The position numbers and the translations under genes were made by a program. DNA of 64,000 nucleotides. Source: Acidaminococcus sp050873445. Lineage in GTDB: Bacteria; Bacillota; Negativicutes; Acidaminococcales; Acidaminococcaceae. Where the stretch lies: contig NZ_JBNMIU010000005.1 of the NCBI RefSeq assembly GCF_050873445.1, positions 1 through 64,000 of the forward strand, in the 5' to 3' direction. Under the pieces are notes generated by a model. It saw only the letters and a program-made list of their open reading frames with translations. It did not search any database and was not told the origin of the DNA. Positions within the stretch are counted from its first letter, which is position 1. Every line of letters begins with the position of its first letter. Positions 32,256-39,929 of the stretch are shown piece after piece.

Positions 32256-33696
32256 CAAGTGCGTGGGAAAGGTGTGGCTGGTGGGAGCCGGCTGCAGTGC
32301 AGGCCTGTTGACCCTGGAAGGGCTGGCACGGCTGCGGCAGGCCCAGGTGGTCCTGTATGATGCCCTGCTGGATCCGGCCATTTTGGCGGAAATCCCCGCC
32401 GAAGCGGAAATCATCCCGGTGGGAAAACGCTGCGGCCGCCACAGCCTGAAGCAGGCGGACATCAATACTCTGCTGGTGGAAAAAGCCCGGGAAGGGAAAC
32501 GGGTGGTGCGGCTCAAGGGCGGCGACAGCTTTGTACTGGGTCGGGGCGGGGAAGAAGTCATCGCGCTGCAGGCCGCCGGCATCCCTTATGGCATCGTGCC
32601 CGGAGTCACTTCGGCGGTGGCGGTACCGGAGCATCTGGGCATTCCGGTGACTCATCGGGGCCTTTCCCGGTCGTTTACCGTGGTTACCGGCCATACCCGG
32701 AACGGAGACCTGGAAGACTGGCAGGCTCTGGCAGACCTGGAAGGGACCCTGGTGTTCCTTATGGGATTGGGCCAGCTGCCGCATATCTGCGGATCCCTGC
32801 TGCAGCACGGCAAAAATCCGGAGACGCCGGTGAGCGTGCTGTGCGGCGGGTACAGTTACCGGCAGCTGCGCCTGGACGGCAACCTGGCTACCATGGCGGA
32901 AAAAGCGGCTGGGAAGGCCTTTGCTCCGGCTATCATCGTAGTGGGTCCCGCAGCGGCTCTGCACCTGGAAGCGGGGGAAAAGGAGCCGGTCATGGTCACC
33001 GGAAGCCGCAGTTTCTGCAGGCAGGTGGTCCGGGCCCTGGAACCCCTGGAATGTCCGGTGAGGCCGCTGCCGGTCCTGGAAGTGGAACCGCTTATCCAGA
33101 CGGTGTCTCCTTCCATAATGAGAGCTTCCTGGCTGGTGTTCACCAGCCGGAACGGGGTGCGGCTGTTCGGGCAATGGCTGCAGCTGCATCGCATCGACCA
33201 CCGGAAACTGGCCGGCAGCCGGCTGGCGGCCATCGGGGAAGGTACAGCGGATGAACTGGCTCAGCTGGGTTTTGCAGCGGATCTGGTACCGGAGACGTAC
33301 ACGGCAGAAGCGTTGGGGAAGGTTTTGGCAAAGAACGTGGTTCCCGGAGAGCGGTGTCTGCTGCTGCGGGCGGAGGAAGGTTCGCCCGATCTGCCACGGG
33401 TACTGGAGAAAGCAGGCGTTGTCTATGAAGATGTTCCTCTCTACCGGACCCGGACCGTCCGTCCGGCGGCTATCGAAAAAACGGAGCTGGCTCCCGGAAC
33501 ATTGATTTTCGGCAGTGCCAGAGGAGTGCATACTTTCTTTGGGCAGTATATCCTGGCTCCAGGCACGAAGGTCCTGTGCATCGGGCCCATTACGGCAAAG
33601 GCGGCCCGGGAAGAAGGCGTCGCTGCACCTGCCTGTGCCATGGTCCATTCGGTGGCTGGGCTGGTACAGGCCCTGCAGGAGGAAAAGGAACCATGA
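32245..33696 (+). CDS. cobA/hemD: fused uroporphyrinogen-III C-methyltransferase / uroporphyrinogen-III synthase
   Basis: 483-residue fusion. The first half (to about 245) is SUMT: VWLVGAGCSAGLLTLEGLARLRQAQVVLYDALL, VVRLKGGDSFVLGRGGEEV, GIPYGIVPGVTSAVAVPEHLGIPVTHRGLSRSFTVVTGH. The second half (from about 255) is HemD: VMVTGSRSFCRQVVRALEP, WLVFTSRNGVRLF, and FGSARGVHTFF. It makes uroporphyrinogen III from the HemC product and methylates it to precorrin-2. This fusion is common in Firmicutes. Confidence 0.94.
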   Translation: MENNKCVGKVWLVGAGCSAGLLTLEGLARLRQAQVVLYDALLDPAILAEIPAEAEIIPVGKRCGRHSLKQADINTLLVEKAREGKRVVRLKGGDSFVLGRGGEEVIALQAAGIPYGIVPGVTSAVAVPEHLGIPVTHRGLSRSFTVVTGHTRNGDLEDWQALADLEGTLVFLMGLGQLPHICGSLLQHGKNPETPVSVLCGGYSYRQLRLDGNLATMAEKAAGKAFAPAIIVVGPAAALHLEAGEKEPVMVTGSRSFCRQVVRALEPLECPVRPLPVLEVEPLIQTVSPSIMRASWLVFTSRNGVRLFGQWLQLHRIDHRKLAGSRLAAIGEGTADELAQLGFAADLVPETYTAEALGKVLAKNVVPGERCLLLRAEEGSPDLPRVLEKAGVVYEDVPLYRTRTVRPAAIEKTELAPGTLIFGSARGVHTFFGQYILAPGTKVLCIGPITAKAAREEGVAAPACAMVHSVAGLVQALQEEKEP

Positions 33697-34271
33697 GTTA
33701 TTTTCCCTTGATGATCCAGCTGGAACAGGCACCGGTGCTGCTGGTGGGCGGTGGAAAGACGGCCCGGCGCAAGGCGTCCATATTGAAAGAGTTCGGTGCT
33801 TCGGTGGACGTGGTAGCTCCGGTCATCGCCCCGGAAATCCAGGCCCTGGGGGCCTTTTTGCACCAGAGGATTTTTGCCGAAGACGATTTGGAACGGCAGT
33901 CCTGGCGTCTGGTGGTGGCAGCCACCGACGACTGGGCTGTGAACCGGGCCATCAGCGAAGGATGCCGGAAACGGAGCATACCGGTCAACGTGGTGGATGA
34001 TCCGGAGCTGTGTACATTCATCTTTCCGGCCATCGTGAAGCAGCAGGACGTGGTGTGCGCCGTCAGCAGCGGCGGCCGCAGCCCTCTGGTGGCCCAGTGG
34101 GTGAAACAGCAGCTGCGGCAGGTATTGCCGGAGAATCTGGGTACCGTCAACGCAATCATGGGCCGGTATCGCAAAAGCCTGCAGCAGGAACCGGATGCAG
34201 CGAAGCGGCGGAAAAAGTTAAGAATGAAACTGGCGGAACTGCTGGAAACGGTCTCTCCTTTCAGCCAGTGA
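33693..34271 (+). CDS. sirC: precorrin-2 dehydrogenase / sirohydrochlorin ferrochelatase-type protein
   Basis: 192-residue NAD-binding protein of the CysG N-terminal/Met8 type that oxidises precorrin-2 to sirohydrochlorin. Seen: YFPLMIQLEQAPVLLVGGGKTARRKASIL at the start, VAATDDWAVNRAISEGCRKRSIPVNVVDDPELCTFIFPAIVKQQDVVCAVSSGGRSPLVAQWVKQQL. The short C-terminal domain fits the dehydrogenase; chelatase activity is uncertain. Overlaps cobA/hemD by 4 nt and ends the operon. Confidence 0.92.
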   Translation: MSYFPLMIQLEQAPVLLVGGGKTARRKASILKEFGASVDVVAPVIAPEIQALGAFLHQRIFAEDDLERQSWRLVVAATDDWAVNRAISEGCRKRSIPVNVVDDPELCTFIFPAIVKQQDVVCAVSSGGRSPLVAQWVKQQLRQVLPENLGTVNAIMGRYRKSLQQEPDAAKRRKKLRMKLAELLETVSPFSQ

Positions 34272-34279
34272 CTGGTGAT

Positions 34280-34322
34280 GGGGTGTGGAAAAACAGTTTT
34301 TTACACTCCATAATCTTTTTTT
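34280..34322 (+). terminator. terminator after sirC
   Basis: GGGGTGTGGAAAAA (34280-34293) pairs, with some wobble, with TTTTTTACACTCC (34297-34309); a T-run follows at 34315-34322. Related to the GTGTGAAAA terminator family. Confidence 0.75.
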
Positions 34323-34343
34323 ATAAAAACTCCATAAAAAGGC

Positions 34344-34371
34344 TTGCATTATTTCCAGACTCTGATATAAT
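34344..34371 (+). promoter_or_regulatory. strong promoter of the rubrerythrin gene
   Basis: TTGCAT (34344-34349), 16-nt spacer, extended -10 TGA TATAAT (34363-34371). Confidence 0.8.
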
Positions 34372-34390
34372 AATAACCGTAAGAGATAAT

Positions 34391-34434
34391 AAATATCAAT
34401 AAATATCAAATCCGAAAAATATAATTCGGATTTG
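34391..34434 (+). promoter_or_regulatory. structured leader of the rubrerythrin mRNA
   Basis: Direct repeat AAATATCAAT / AAATATCAAA (34391-34410) and a perfect 10-bp hairpin CAAATCCGAA (34407-34416) / TTCGGATTTG (34425-34434) lie between promoter and RBS. No U-run follows, so it is more likely a stabilising stem or protein site than a terminator. Confidence 0.5.
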
Positions 34435-34458
34435 CAGGTTCCAAGGGGAGGAAATATC

Positions 34459-35007
34459 ATGAAAAAATTCATTTGCAGAGTTTGCGGTTATGTCTATGAA
34501 GGGGAAGAAGCCCCGGAAAAATGCCCTCAATGTGGCGCACCGAAAGACAAATTCGATGAACTGAAGGAAGGCGTCAAGGAATACGCTGACGAACACGTTG
34601 TAGGTGTTGCCAAAGGTGTAGATGAAAGAGTCCTGGAAGGTCTGCATCAAAACTTCACCGGCGAATGCTCCGAAGTCGGTATGTACCTGGCTATGAGCCG
34701 TGTCGCTGACCGCGAAGGATATCCGGAAGTGGCTGAAGCTTACAAACGGATTGCTTTTGAAGAAGCAGAACATGCTGCCAAATTCGCTGAACTGCTGGGT
34801 GAAGTGGTAACCGACAGCACCAAAAAGAACCTGGAAATGCGGGCTGCTGCTGAACAGGGTGCCTGCGCCGGCAAGAAGGAAATCGCTACCCTGGCCAAAC
34901 AGCTGGGCTATGATGCCATCCATGATACTGTTCATGAAATGGCCAAGGACGAAGCCCGTCATGGCCGTGTATTCGATGGCCTGCTGGCTCGTTACTTCGC
35001 AAAATAA
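34459..35007 (+). CDS. reverse rubrerythrin (rubredoxin domain first)
   Basis: Oxygen/peroxide-detoxifying non-haem iron protein of 182 residues. The rubredoxin domain is N-terminal: FICRVCGYVYEGEEAPEKCPQCGAPKDKF, with both Cys pairs. The ferritin-like di-iron domain follows from about residue 60 with ECSEVGMYL, FEEAEHAAKF and KDEARHGRVF ligands. This is the reverse order to classical rubrerythrin and matches the clostridial revRbr type. The start at 34459 follows GGGGAGGAAAT. Codon choice is strongly biased (AAA, GAA, GGT), consistent with high expression. Single gene with own promoter and terminator. Confidence 0.94.
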   Translation: MKKFICRVCGYVYEGEEAPEKCPQCGAPKDKFDELKEGVKEYADEHVVGVAKGVDERVLEGLHQNFTGECSEVGMYLAMSRVADREGYPEVAEAYKRIAFEEAEHAAKFAELLGEVVTDSTKKNLEMRAAAEQGACAGKKEIATLAKQLGYDAIHDTVHEMAKDEARHGRVFDGLLARYFAK

Positions 35008-35033
35008 TTTTGGGATTTTCCTGAATCCCAACG

Positions 35034-35065
35034 AAAAAAGGTGTCGCTGCGGCGGCACCTTTTTT
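35034..35065 (+). terminator. rubrerythrin terminator
   Basis: AAAAAAGGTGTCGC (35034-35047) / GCGGCACCTTTTTT (35052-35065), one G-U pair, short loop. Confidence 0.9.
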
Positions 35066-35068
35066 GTA

Positions 35069-35077
35069 TGGTATAAT
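35069..35077 (+). promoter_or_regulatory. extended -10 promoter of the LUD gene
   Basis: TGG TATAAT at 35069-35077, only 4 nt past the preceding terminator. The -35 region would lie in the terminator stem. Confidence 0.55.
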
Positions 35078-35107
35078 AAACCATTATGAAACCAGGAGGA
35101 GATCGCA

Positions 35108-35737
35108 TTGGAAGAGGCACAGAAAAAACGGAACGCGGTATTGGCACAGAAGGTGATCCGGGGACTGGAATCCCGGAATATGCACGCCTATTATGCGGAA
35201 ACGGTGGCAGACGGAGTGAAGCAGGCGCTGGCCCTGATCCCGGAAGGCAGCGTAGTGACCATGGGCGGCAGCCTTTCTGTACGGGAAAGCGGTCTGGTGG
35301 AAGCACTGAAACAGGGAGAGTACACTTTCATCGACCGGGAAGATTTCGCTGACCAGGAAGAGGCACATCGCAAAGCCTATACGGCGGACTGGTACCTGAC
35401 CAGTTGCAACGCCATGACCGATGACGGAGTCATGGTGAATATCGACGGGAACGGCAACCGGGTGTCGGCCATGGCCTACGGTCCGAAGCATGTGCTGTAC
35501 ATGGTGAGCCTGAACAAGGTGTGCAAGGGGCTGGAAGCGGCTCTGGACCGGGCGGAGAACCGGGTGGCATCCACGGTGGCCATCAAATACAAAGTCCATA
35601 CGCCCTGCACGATTACTGGTCTGTGCTCCCACTGCAAGGCCATCGATACCCGCTGCTGCCAGATCCTGATTACCCGGTTTTCCCGCCTGCCGGACCGGGC
35701 TCATGTGATTTTGGTCAATGAACCCATGGGTCTGTGA
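35108..35737 (+). CDS. LUD domain protein (LutC/YkgG-related)
   Basis: 209-residue protein with the LUD fold found in lactate-utilisation proteins: MHAYYAETVADGVKQALALIPEGSVVTMGGSLSVRESGLVEAL near 25-65 and VNIDGNGNRVSAMAYGPKHVLYMVSLNKV near 113. The C-terminal cysteine group (HTPCTITGLCSHCKAIDTRCC) may bind metal. TTG start at 35108 behind GGAGGAG. Lone LUD proteins of this type, without LutA and LutB, have no settled function. Followed by the threonine aldolase-like gene 22 nt later. Confidence 0.82.
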   Translation: MEEAQKKRNAVLAQKVIRGLESRNMHAYYAETVADGVKQALALIPEGSVVTMGGSLSVRESGLVEALKQGEYTFIDREDFADQEEAHRKAYTADWYLTSCNAMTDDGVMVNIDGNGNRVSAMAYGPKHVLYMVSLNKVCKGLEAALDRAENRVASTVAIKYKVHTPCTITGLCSHCKAIDTRCCQILITRFSRLPDRAHVILVNEPMGL

Positions 35738-35759
35738 AATGAAAAGAGAGGAAACGACC

Positions 35760-36797
35760 ATGGAACCGAAAAAGATCCAGTTTGCCAGTGATTACCAGGA
35801 AGGGGCAGCTCCGGAGATCCTGGCCCGGCTCCAGGAAACCAACTGGGACCAGACGGCCGGTTATGGAGAAGACGAATATTCGGAAAGTGCCCGGAACAAG
35901 ATTCGGGAAGCCTGCAAGGCACCCGATGCCGAAATCCATTTCCTGGTGGGCGGTACCCAGACCAACGCTGCTGTCATCGATACGGTGCTGCGGCCTTACC
36001 AGGGTGTAGTAGCGGCGACCACTGGCCATGTGAATGTGCATGAGGCCGGAGCCATCGAATACGGGGGCCATAAGGTGCTGGCAGTGCCGGAGGAAAACGG
36101 CAAGCTGACAGCAGTTGCCCTGGAAGCCTTTGTGAAGAATTACTGGGACGACGCCAACCGGGAGCATATGGTAATGCCCGGCATGGTGTATCTGTCCCAG
36201 CCCACGGAAATGGGGACCCTGTATACCCTGGCCGAACTGGAAGCCATCAAGACGGTGTGCACGGCGTATCAGCTGCCCCTTTTTGTGGATGGGGCCCGGC
36301 TGGCCTATGCCCTGGGCTGCCCGGAAAATGACGTGACCCTGCCCGACCTGGCCCGGTTCTGCGATGTGTTCTACATCGGCGGCACCAAATGCGGCGCTCT
36401 GTTCGGAGAAGCTGTGGTGTTTCCCGAACCCGGATTCGTGCCCCATTTCTTTACCATGGTGAAGCAGCACGGGGCATTGCTGGCCAAGGGCCGCATCACT
36501 GGCCTTCAGTTCGAGACCCTGTTCACCGATGGACTGTACGAAAAACTGGGTCGCCACGGTATCCAGATGGCCCGGAAAATCCGCAGCGCTTTGCTGGAAA
36601 AAGGCTACGAGCTGCCCTATCCGGCACCGACGAACCAGCTGTTTCTGCTGCTGGACAGGGAAAAAGCCGACGAACTGGCAAAGCAGGTAGTGCTGTGCTT
36701 CGGCACAGAGTGGCCCGACGGAAGGCTGCTTATGCGCATCTGTACCAGCTGGGCCACAAGGGAAGAGAATGTGGAGAAATTGCTGAAAATCCTTTAG
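35760..36797 (+). CDS. threonine aldolase family PLP enzyme
   Basis: Beta-eliminating lyase fold, 345 residues. Low-specificity threonine aldolases split threonine or allo-threonine into glycine and acetaldehyde. Seen: FASDYQEGAAPEILARL at the start, VGGTQTNAAVIDTVLRPYQGVV near 61, LPLFVDGARLAYALG near 175 with the PLP-binding Asp, and Schiff-base Lys in FYIGGTKCGALFGEA near 210. GAGAGGAAA supports ATG 35760; ATG 35739 is an alternative. Probably co-transcribed with the LUD gene. Confidence 0.88.
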   Translation: MEPKKIQFASDYQEGAAPEILARLQETNWDQTAGYGEDEYSESARNKIREACKAPDAEIHFLVGGTQTNAAVIDTVLRPYQGVVAATTGHVNVHEAGAIEYGGHKVLAVPEENGKLTAVALEAFVKNYWDDANREHMVMPGMVYLSQPTEMGTLYTLAELEAIKTVCTAYQLPLFVDGARLAYALGCPENDVTLPDLARFCDVFYIGGTKCGALFGEAVVFPEPGFVPHFFTMVKQHGALLAKGRITGLQFETLFTDGLYEKLGRHGIQMARKIRSALLEKGYELPYPAPTNQLFLLLDREKADELAKQVVLCFGTEWPDGRLLMRICTSWATREENVEKLLKIL

Positions 36798-36905
36798 TGG
36801 CAGGAATCAATCAAGTTGATCGGCCCGCTCACAGGTTGCTTTGCAAAGCAATGATGATTGCCTTTATTGAACAACAAAAAAATATTGTAGGATATTAAAA
36901 TATTA

Positions 36906-36939
36906 ACTGATTTACTTTGTCATATAGAATCTGTATCAT
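36906..36939 (+). promoter_or_regulatory. promoter module A of the LysR cassette
   Basis: ACTGATTTACTTTGTCA (36906-36922), 11 nt, TATCAT (36934-36939). Read as a promoter it is TTTACT-17-TATCAT. The same module, one mismatch in the first 17 bases and identical spacing, occurs at 38959-38992 before the aldolase-family gene. Confidence 0.75.
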
Positions 36940-36975
36940 ACAAGTAACAGATCACTATAAAAGGAGGCAATCAGT

Positions 36976-37863
36976 ATGAATATCGGATTTATTGGTTTTG
37001 GTGAAGCAGCGTTCAATATTGCACAAGGCTTGTATGGAGAAGGAGTGCGGGGTATTAAGGCTCATGATGCCATGCAGGATCATGAAGTCATGGGGAAGCT
37101 GGTCCACAAACGGGCAGAAGAATCCCATGTGACCCTGGTGGAAGATTCAAAAGATCTGGTGGACTGGGCAGATGTAGTATTTGCCGCCGTTCCTTCCACT
37201 TTTACCCTTGGAGTTTGTGATGAAATCAAAGGTCATCTGAAAAAGAATCAGCTGTATGTGGATGTAAGCGCTTCTACGCCGGCAACGAAAGTGGCAATCT
37301 GGGACCGGATTAAAGAGTCCGGTGTATTGTTCGCTGATGCGGCCATGCTGGGTTCTCTGCCCAAAAAGAAACATCAGGTTCCTATCACGGCCAGCGGCAA
37401 TGGGGCCAAGGCATTTCAGGAAACCATGGCACCATACCATATGGATATCACTCTTGCCGGAGAAAAAGCCGGTTCTGCTTCAGCCATCAAACTGGTCCGC
37501 AGCATCTTTATGAAGGGGATTGCCAGCTTGATGATTGAAATGCTGGAAGGCGCCCATTTCTATGGGGTGAGCAAAGAGGTGATTGCCTCTTTGGGTAAGA
37601 GCCTTGATGGTACGCCCTTTGAATCCCATTTGAACCGTTTGGTCACTGGTACCGGGATCCATGCGAAACGGAGAGGACATGAATTGGAAGGCTCCATCGA
37701 TCTACTGAAAGATGCAGGGGTGGAACCATACATGGCAGAAGCAGCCAAGAAGAGCCATGAGATGCTGGTTCCCTATAACTTTGCCGAAAAGTTTGTGGAT
37801 GCAGCTCCGACCACATGGGAGCAGATTGTGGATCCGTTGCTGGAAGGAAAGAAAAACAAGTAG
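36976..37863 (+). CDS. NAD(P)-dependent dehydrogenase, DUF1932 / 3-hydroxyacid dehydrogenase type
   Basis: 295-residue enzyme with an N-terminal Rossmann fold (IGFIGFGEAAFNIAQGL) and a helical C-terminal domain (SASAIKLVRSIFMKGIASLMIEMLEGAHFYGV) matching DUF1932, found in relatives of 6-phosphogluconate and 3-hydroxyisobutyrate dehydrogenases. DVSASTPATKVAIW near 92 and the Lys in IKLVRS near 172 occupy the expected catalytic places. RBS AAAGGAGG. Promoter module A and the LysR gene next door link it to the RraA-like and GltS-like genes. It probably oxidises or reduces a hydroxy acid; the substrate is unknown. Confidence 0.85.
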   Translation: MNIGFIGFGEAAFNIAQGLYGEGVRGIKAHDAMQDHEVMGKLVHKRAEESHVTLVEDSKDLVDWADVVFAAVPSTFTLGVCDEIKGHLKKNQLYVDVSASTPATKVAIWDRIKESGVLFADAAMLGSLPKKKHQVPITASGNGAKAFQETMAPYHMDITLAGEKAGSASAIKLVRSIFMKGIASLMIEMLEGAHFYGVSKEVIASLGKSLDGTPFESHLNRLVTGTGIHAKRRGHELEGSIDLLKDAGVEPYMAEAAKKSHEMLVPYNFAEKFVDAAPTTWEQIVDPLLEGKKNK

Positions 37864-37876
37864 CATATAGAAAGAC

Positions 37877-37911
37877 AAAAGGCTATCGCACGCACGCGAT
37901 AGCCTTTTTTA
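37877..37911. terminator. bidirectional terminator between the dehydrogenase and LysR genes
   Basis: AAAAGGCTATCGC (37877-37889) / GCGATAGCCTTTT (37896-37908), 6-nt loop, T-run on both strands. Confidence 0.92.
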
Positions 37912-37917
37912 TGCAGC

Positions 37918-38895
37918 TTATCGGGAATCAGTCTCTGTGATGCGGGTCAAATCCAGGGCCTCGATCTGGCTGTAATATTCCCTGATCAGCTGGATGAAAT
38001 ACTGTATGTATTTGGGGTGGTATTTGTTATCATAGTAGGCCAGATATAAGTCATGGCTGACCGGATTCGATTTATAAAGGACGGGGAAGATATTCACATC
38101 AGGGGCCAGATTTTGCTGGAGTTTGTGCAGAGGCATGGTCGTGGAAAAAGTAGCACAGAGATCTGAAGAAGCTAAAGAATCGCTCATCCGCATGGAACTG
38201 GAGGAAAGATAGACTTTCGGAGTGATCCTGGCTTCTTTAAAGCAATTGGCAATTATGGTGCCCAGCTGATTGGGTGAGGTAATCAGAAAAAAAGGAAGTC
38301 TGGCGAAATCTTCCAACTGGGCCCCATGATGGGCATGTTCTTTGATGGAAGCAGCCGCCTCTCCGTAAAATTGCTGGAGCAAACGGTCAGAAACCAGCAG
38401 ATATAACTGATTGGACAAGACTAGGGTGCTGGAAAGTCCTGGCAGATTTTCATTTCGTACAGAGAGGACGACATCCAGTTCTCCCTGATTCAATTTTGCC
38501 ATCAGATGGCCGGAGGTATCATCGGTAAGCTGCACGGAAACCTGCGGATATTTGGCAGAAAAAGTGGGCAGGATACTGGGCAGCATGTAGTTGTAACGGA
38601 CGAAACTGGCACCAAAACGGATGGTGCCTCGAGATTCATCGATAATATCAGAAAGCATTTTTTTGAATTCCCGTTCCTCCGAAAGAAGCCCTTGGGAAAA
38701 TTGAAGCAGGGCTTGACCGGCAGGAGTCAGGATAAGATGGGGCTTTCGGTAGAACAGAGGGGTCCCGCAATACCGTTCCAGCCGTGCAATATGATTGGAA
38801 AGGGTCTGCTGGGATAGAAAAAGACGCTTGGCCGTCTTGGTCATGTTCAAATCCTTGGTAAGCTCCGTAAAATAATTGAGACTGTCCAAATCCAT
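37918..38895 (-). CDS. LysR family transcriptional regulator of the organic-acid cassette
   Basis: 325-residue LysR-type regulator. Winged helix: MDLDSLNYFTELTKDLNMTKTAKRLFLSQQTLSNHIARLERYCGTPLFYRK, followed by a linker helix and an effector domain. Start 38895 is set by AGGAGG 8 nt upstream. It lies between the two genes whose promoters share the 34-bp module and is divergent from the RraA-like gene, the classic LysR arrangement. It is the obvious candidate for binding that module in response to a pathway metabolite. GC content is lower than in the neighbouring housekeeping genes. Confidence 0.9.
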   Translation of the reverse strand: MDLDSLNYFTELTKDLNMTKTAKRLFLSQQTLSNHIARLERYCGTPLFYRKPHLILTPAGQALLQFSQGLLSEEREFKKMLSDIIDESRGTIRFGASFVRYNYMLPSILPTFSAKYPQVSVQLTDDTSGHLMAKLNQGELDVVLSVRNENLPGLSSTLVLSNQLYLLVSDRLLQQFYGEAAASIKEHAHHGAQLEDFARLPFFLITSPNQLGTIIANCFKEARITPKVYLSSSSMRMSDSLASSDLCATFSTTMPLHKLQQNLAPDVNIFPVLYKSNPVSHDLYLAYYDNKYHPKYIQYFIQLIREYYSQIEALDLTRITETDSR

Positions 38896-38958
38896 AAAAA
38901 TACCTCCTTGTTCTAGCAAACAAGCGACAAAAATAATTTGTTATATACTCAAATTATA

Positions 38959-38992
38959 ACTGTTTTACTTTGTCACTTCAAGGCCTTATCAT
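38959..38992 (+). promoter_or_regulatory. promoter module B of the LysR cassette
   Basis: ACTGTTTTACTTTGTCA (38959-38975), 11 nt, TATCAT (38987-38992). Matches module A at 36906. It lies in the divergent region between the LysR gene and the RraA-like gene. Confidence 0.75.
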
Positions 38993-39079
38993 GTACTTGC
39001 AAACATGGAATAACAGAAAAGACAAAAAGTTGCTGTTATTCAGAACTTTATAACACTTATCTCTGAGGAGGAATGAAAC

Positions 39080-39781
39080 ATGTCTATTGGAAACCGAATC
39101 TTTTTGAAAAAACCGGAAGCACCGGAAGAATTGCTGAAAGCCTTCAGCACCATCCCGGCTGCCAACATCTCTGATACCATGGGCCGTCTGGTGGGAATGC
39201 ATCCCCGCATCAAACTGCAGAGTGCGCCCAAGAATCCCATCAATGTAGGCCGTGCCCTGACCATCAAGACCCGCAGCGGTGATAACCTGATGCTGCACAA
39301 GGCCCTGAATATGGCCAAACCGGGCGATGTGATCCTGCTTTCCAACGACGGCGGCGAAAGCTATCGGTCCCTGATTGGGGAAATCATGTTCACCTATCTG
39401 GCCTCCAGAGGAGCTGCCGGTATCATCATCGATGGACCCATTCGGGATATCGATGCAGTACGGAAGATGGAAATGCCCATTTATGCAACGGGGACGAACC
39501 CGGCCGGCCCTTATAAAGAAGGCCCGGGCGAGATCAACGTGCCCATCTCCTGCGGCGGCATCAGCGTGAACCCTGGCGATATCATCGTCATGGATGAAGA
39601 CGGTGTCATCGTGATTCCTCTGCAGGAAGCCGAAACCGTACTGAAAAACGCCCGTGCTTTCCAGGAAAAGGATGAAGCCAAACTGCTGGCAGCTCAGGAA
39701 GGCAGAGCCAAACGGGAATGGGTCGATGCCTTGATTGAGAAAAAAGAAGTGGAAATCCTGGACAAGGCCTGGAACGAATAA
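39080..39781 (+). CDS. RraA-like / 4-hydroxy-4-methyl-2-oxoglutarate aldolase family protein
   Basis: 233 residues. The fold is shared by the RNase E inhibitor RraA and by HMG/CHA aldolases, which split tertiary hydroxy-oxo acids to pyruvate. Seen: AANISDTMGRL near 28, GDNLMLHKALNMAKPGDVILLSNDGG near 73, the conserved GEIM near 98 and IIIDGPIRDIDAVRKM near 115, whose Arg and Asp bind oxo-acid and divalent metal in the aldolases. The C-terminal helix extension is typical of the enzyme group rather than RraA. RBS GAGGAGG. Shares a promoter module with the DUF1932 dehydrogenase and precedes a GltS-family carrier, favouring an enzymatic role. Confidence 0.82.
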   Translation: MSIGNRIFLKKPEAPEELLKAFSTIPAANISDTMGRLVGMHPRIKLQSAPKNPINVGRALTIKTRSGDNLMLHKALNMAKPGDVILLSNDGGESYRSLIGEIMFTYLASRGAAGIIIDGPIRDIDAVRKMEMPIYATGTNPAGPYKEGPGEINVPISCGGISVNPGDIIVMDEDGVIVIPLQEAETVLKNARAFQEKDEAKLLAAQEGRAKREWVDALIEKKEVEILDKAWNE

Positions 39782-39810
39782 ATCCCTTTACAAACATCTT
39801 TTATTACCAT

Positions 39811-39838
39811 AATGTTTTACCCCTAATGCTTTACCCCT
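39811..39838. repeat. 14-bp tandem direct repeat
   Basis: AATGTTTTACCCCT (39811-39824) followed directly by AATGCTTTACCCCT (39825-39838), one mismatch, in the gap between the RraA-like and GltS-like genes. Confidence 0.75.
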
Positions 39839-39847
39839 CCAGAAGCA

Positions 39848-39879
39848 GGACAGAAGCCGGACAATCCGGTATTCTGTCC
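39848..39879 (+). other. intergenic hairpin before the GltS-like gene
   Basis: GGACAGAA (39848-39855) / TTCTGTCC (39872-39879) with an inner stem CCGGA / TCCGG. No U-run follows. Possibly an RNA-processing or stability stem that sets unequal expression of the two genes. Confidence 0.55.
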
Positions 39880-39929
39880 CAGCTCTTCAACAGAAAATTA
39901 AGAATCTTTATATTATTCCGAGGTGAATC

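Noticed and set aside
39080..39781. Annotation as RNase E inhibitor RraA
   Set aside because: C-terminal extension, GEIM motif and the carrier/dehydrogenase context favour the HMG/CHA aldolase group; the RraA role is kept only as an alternative.
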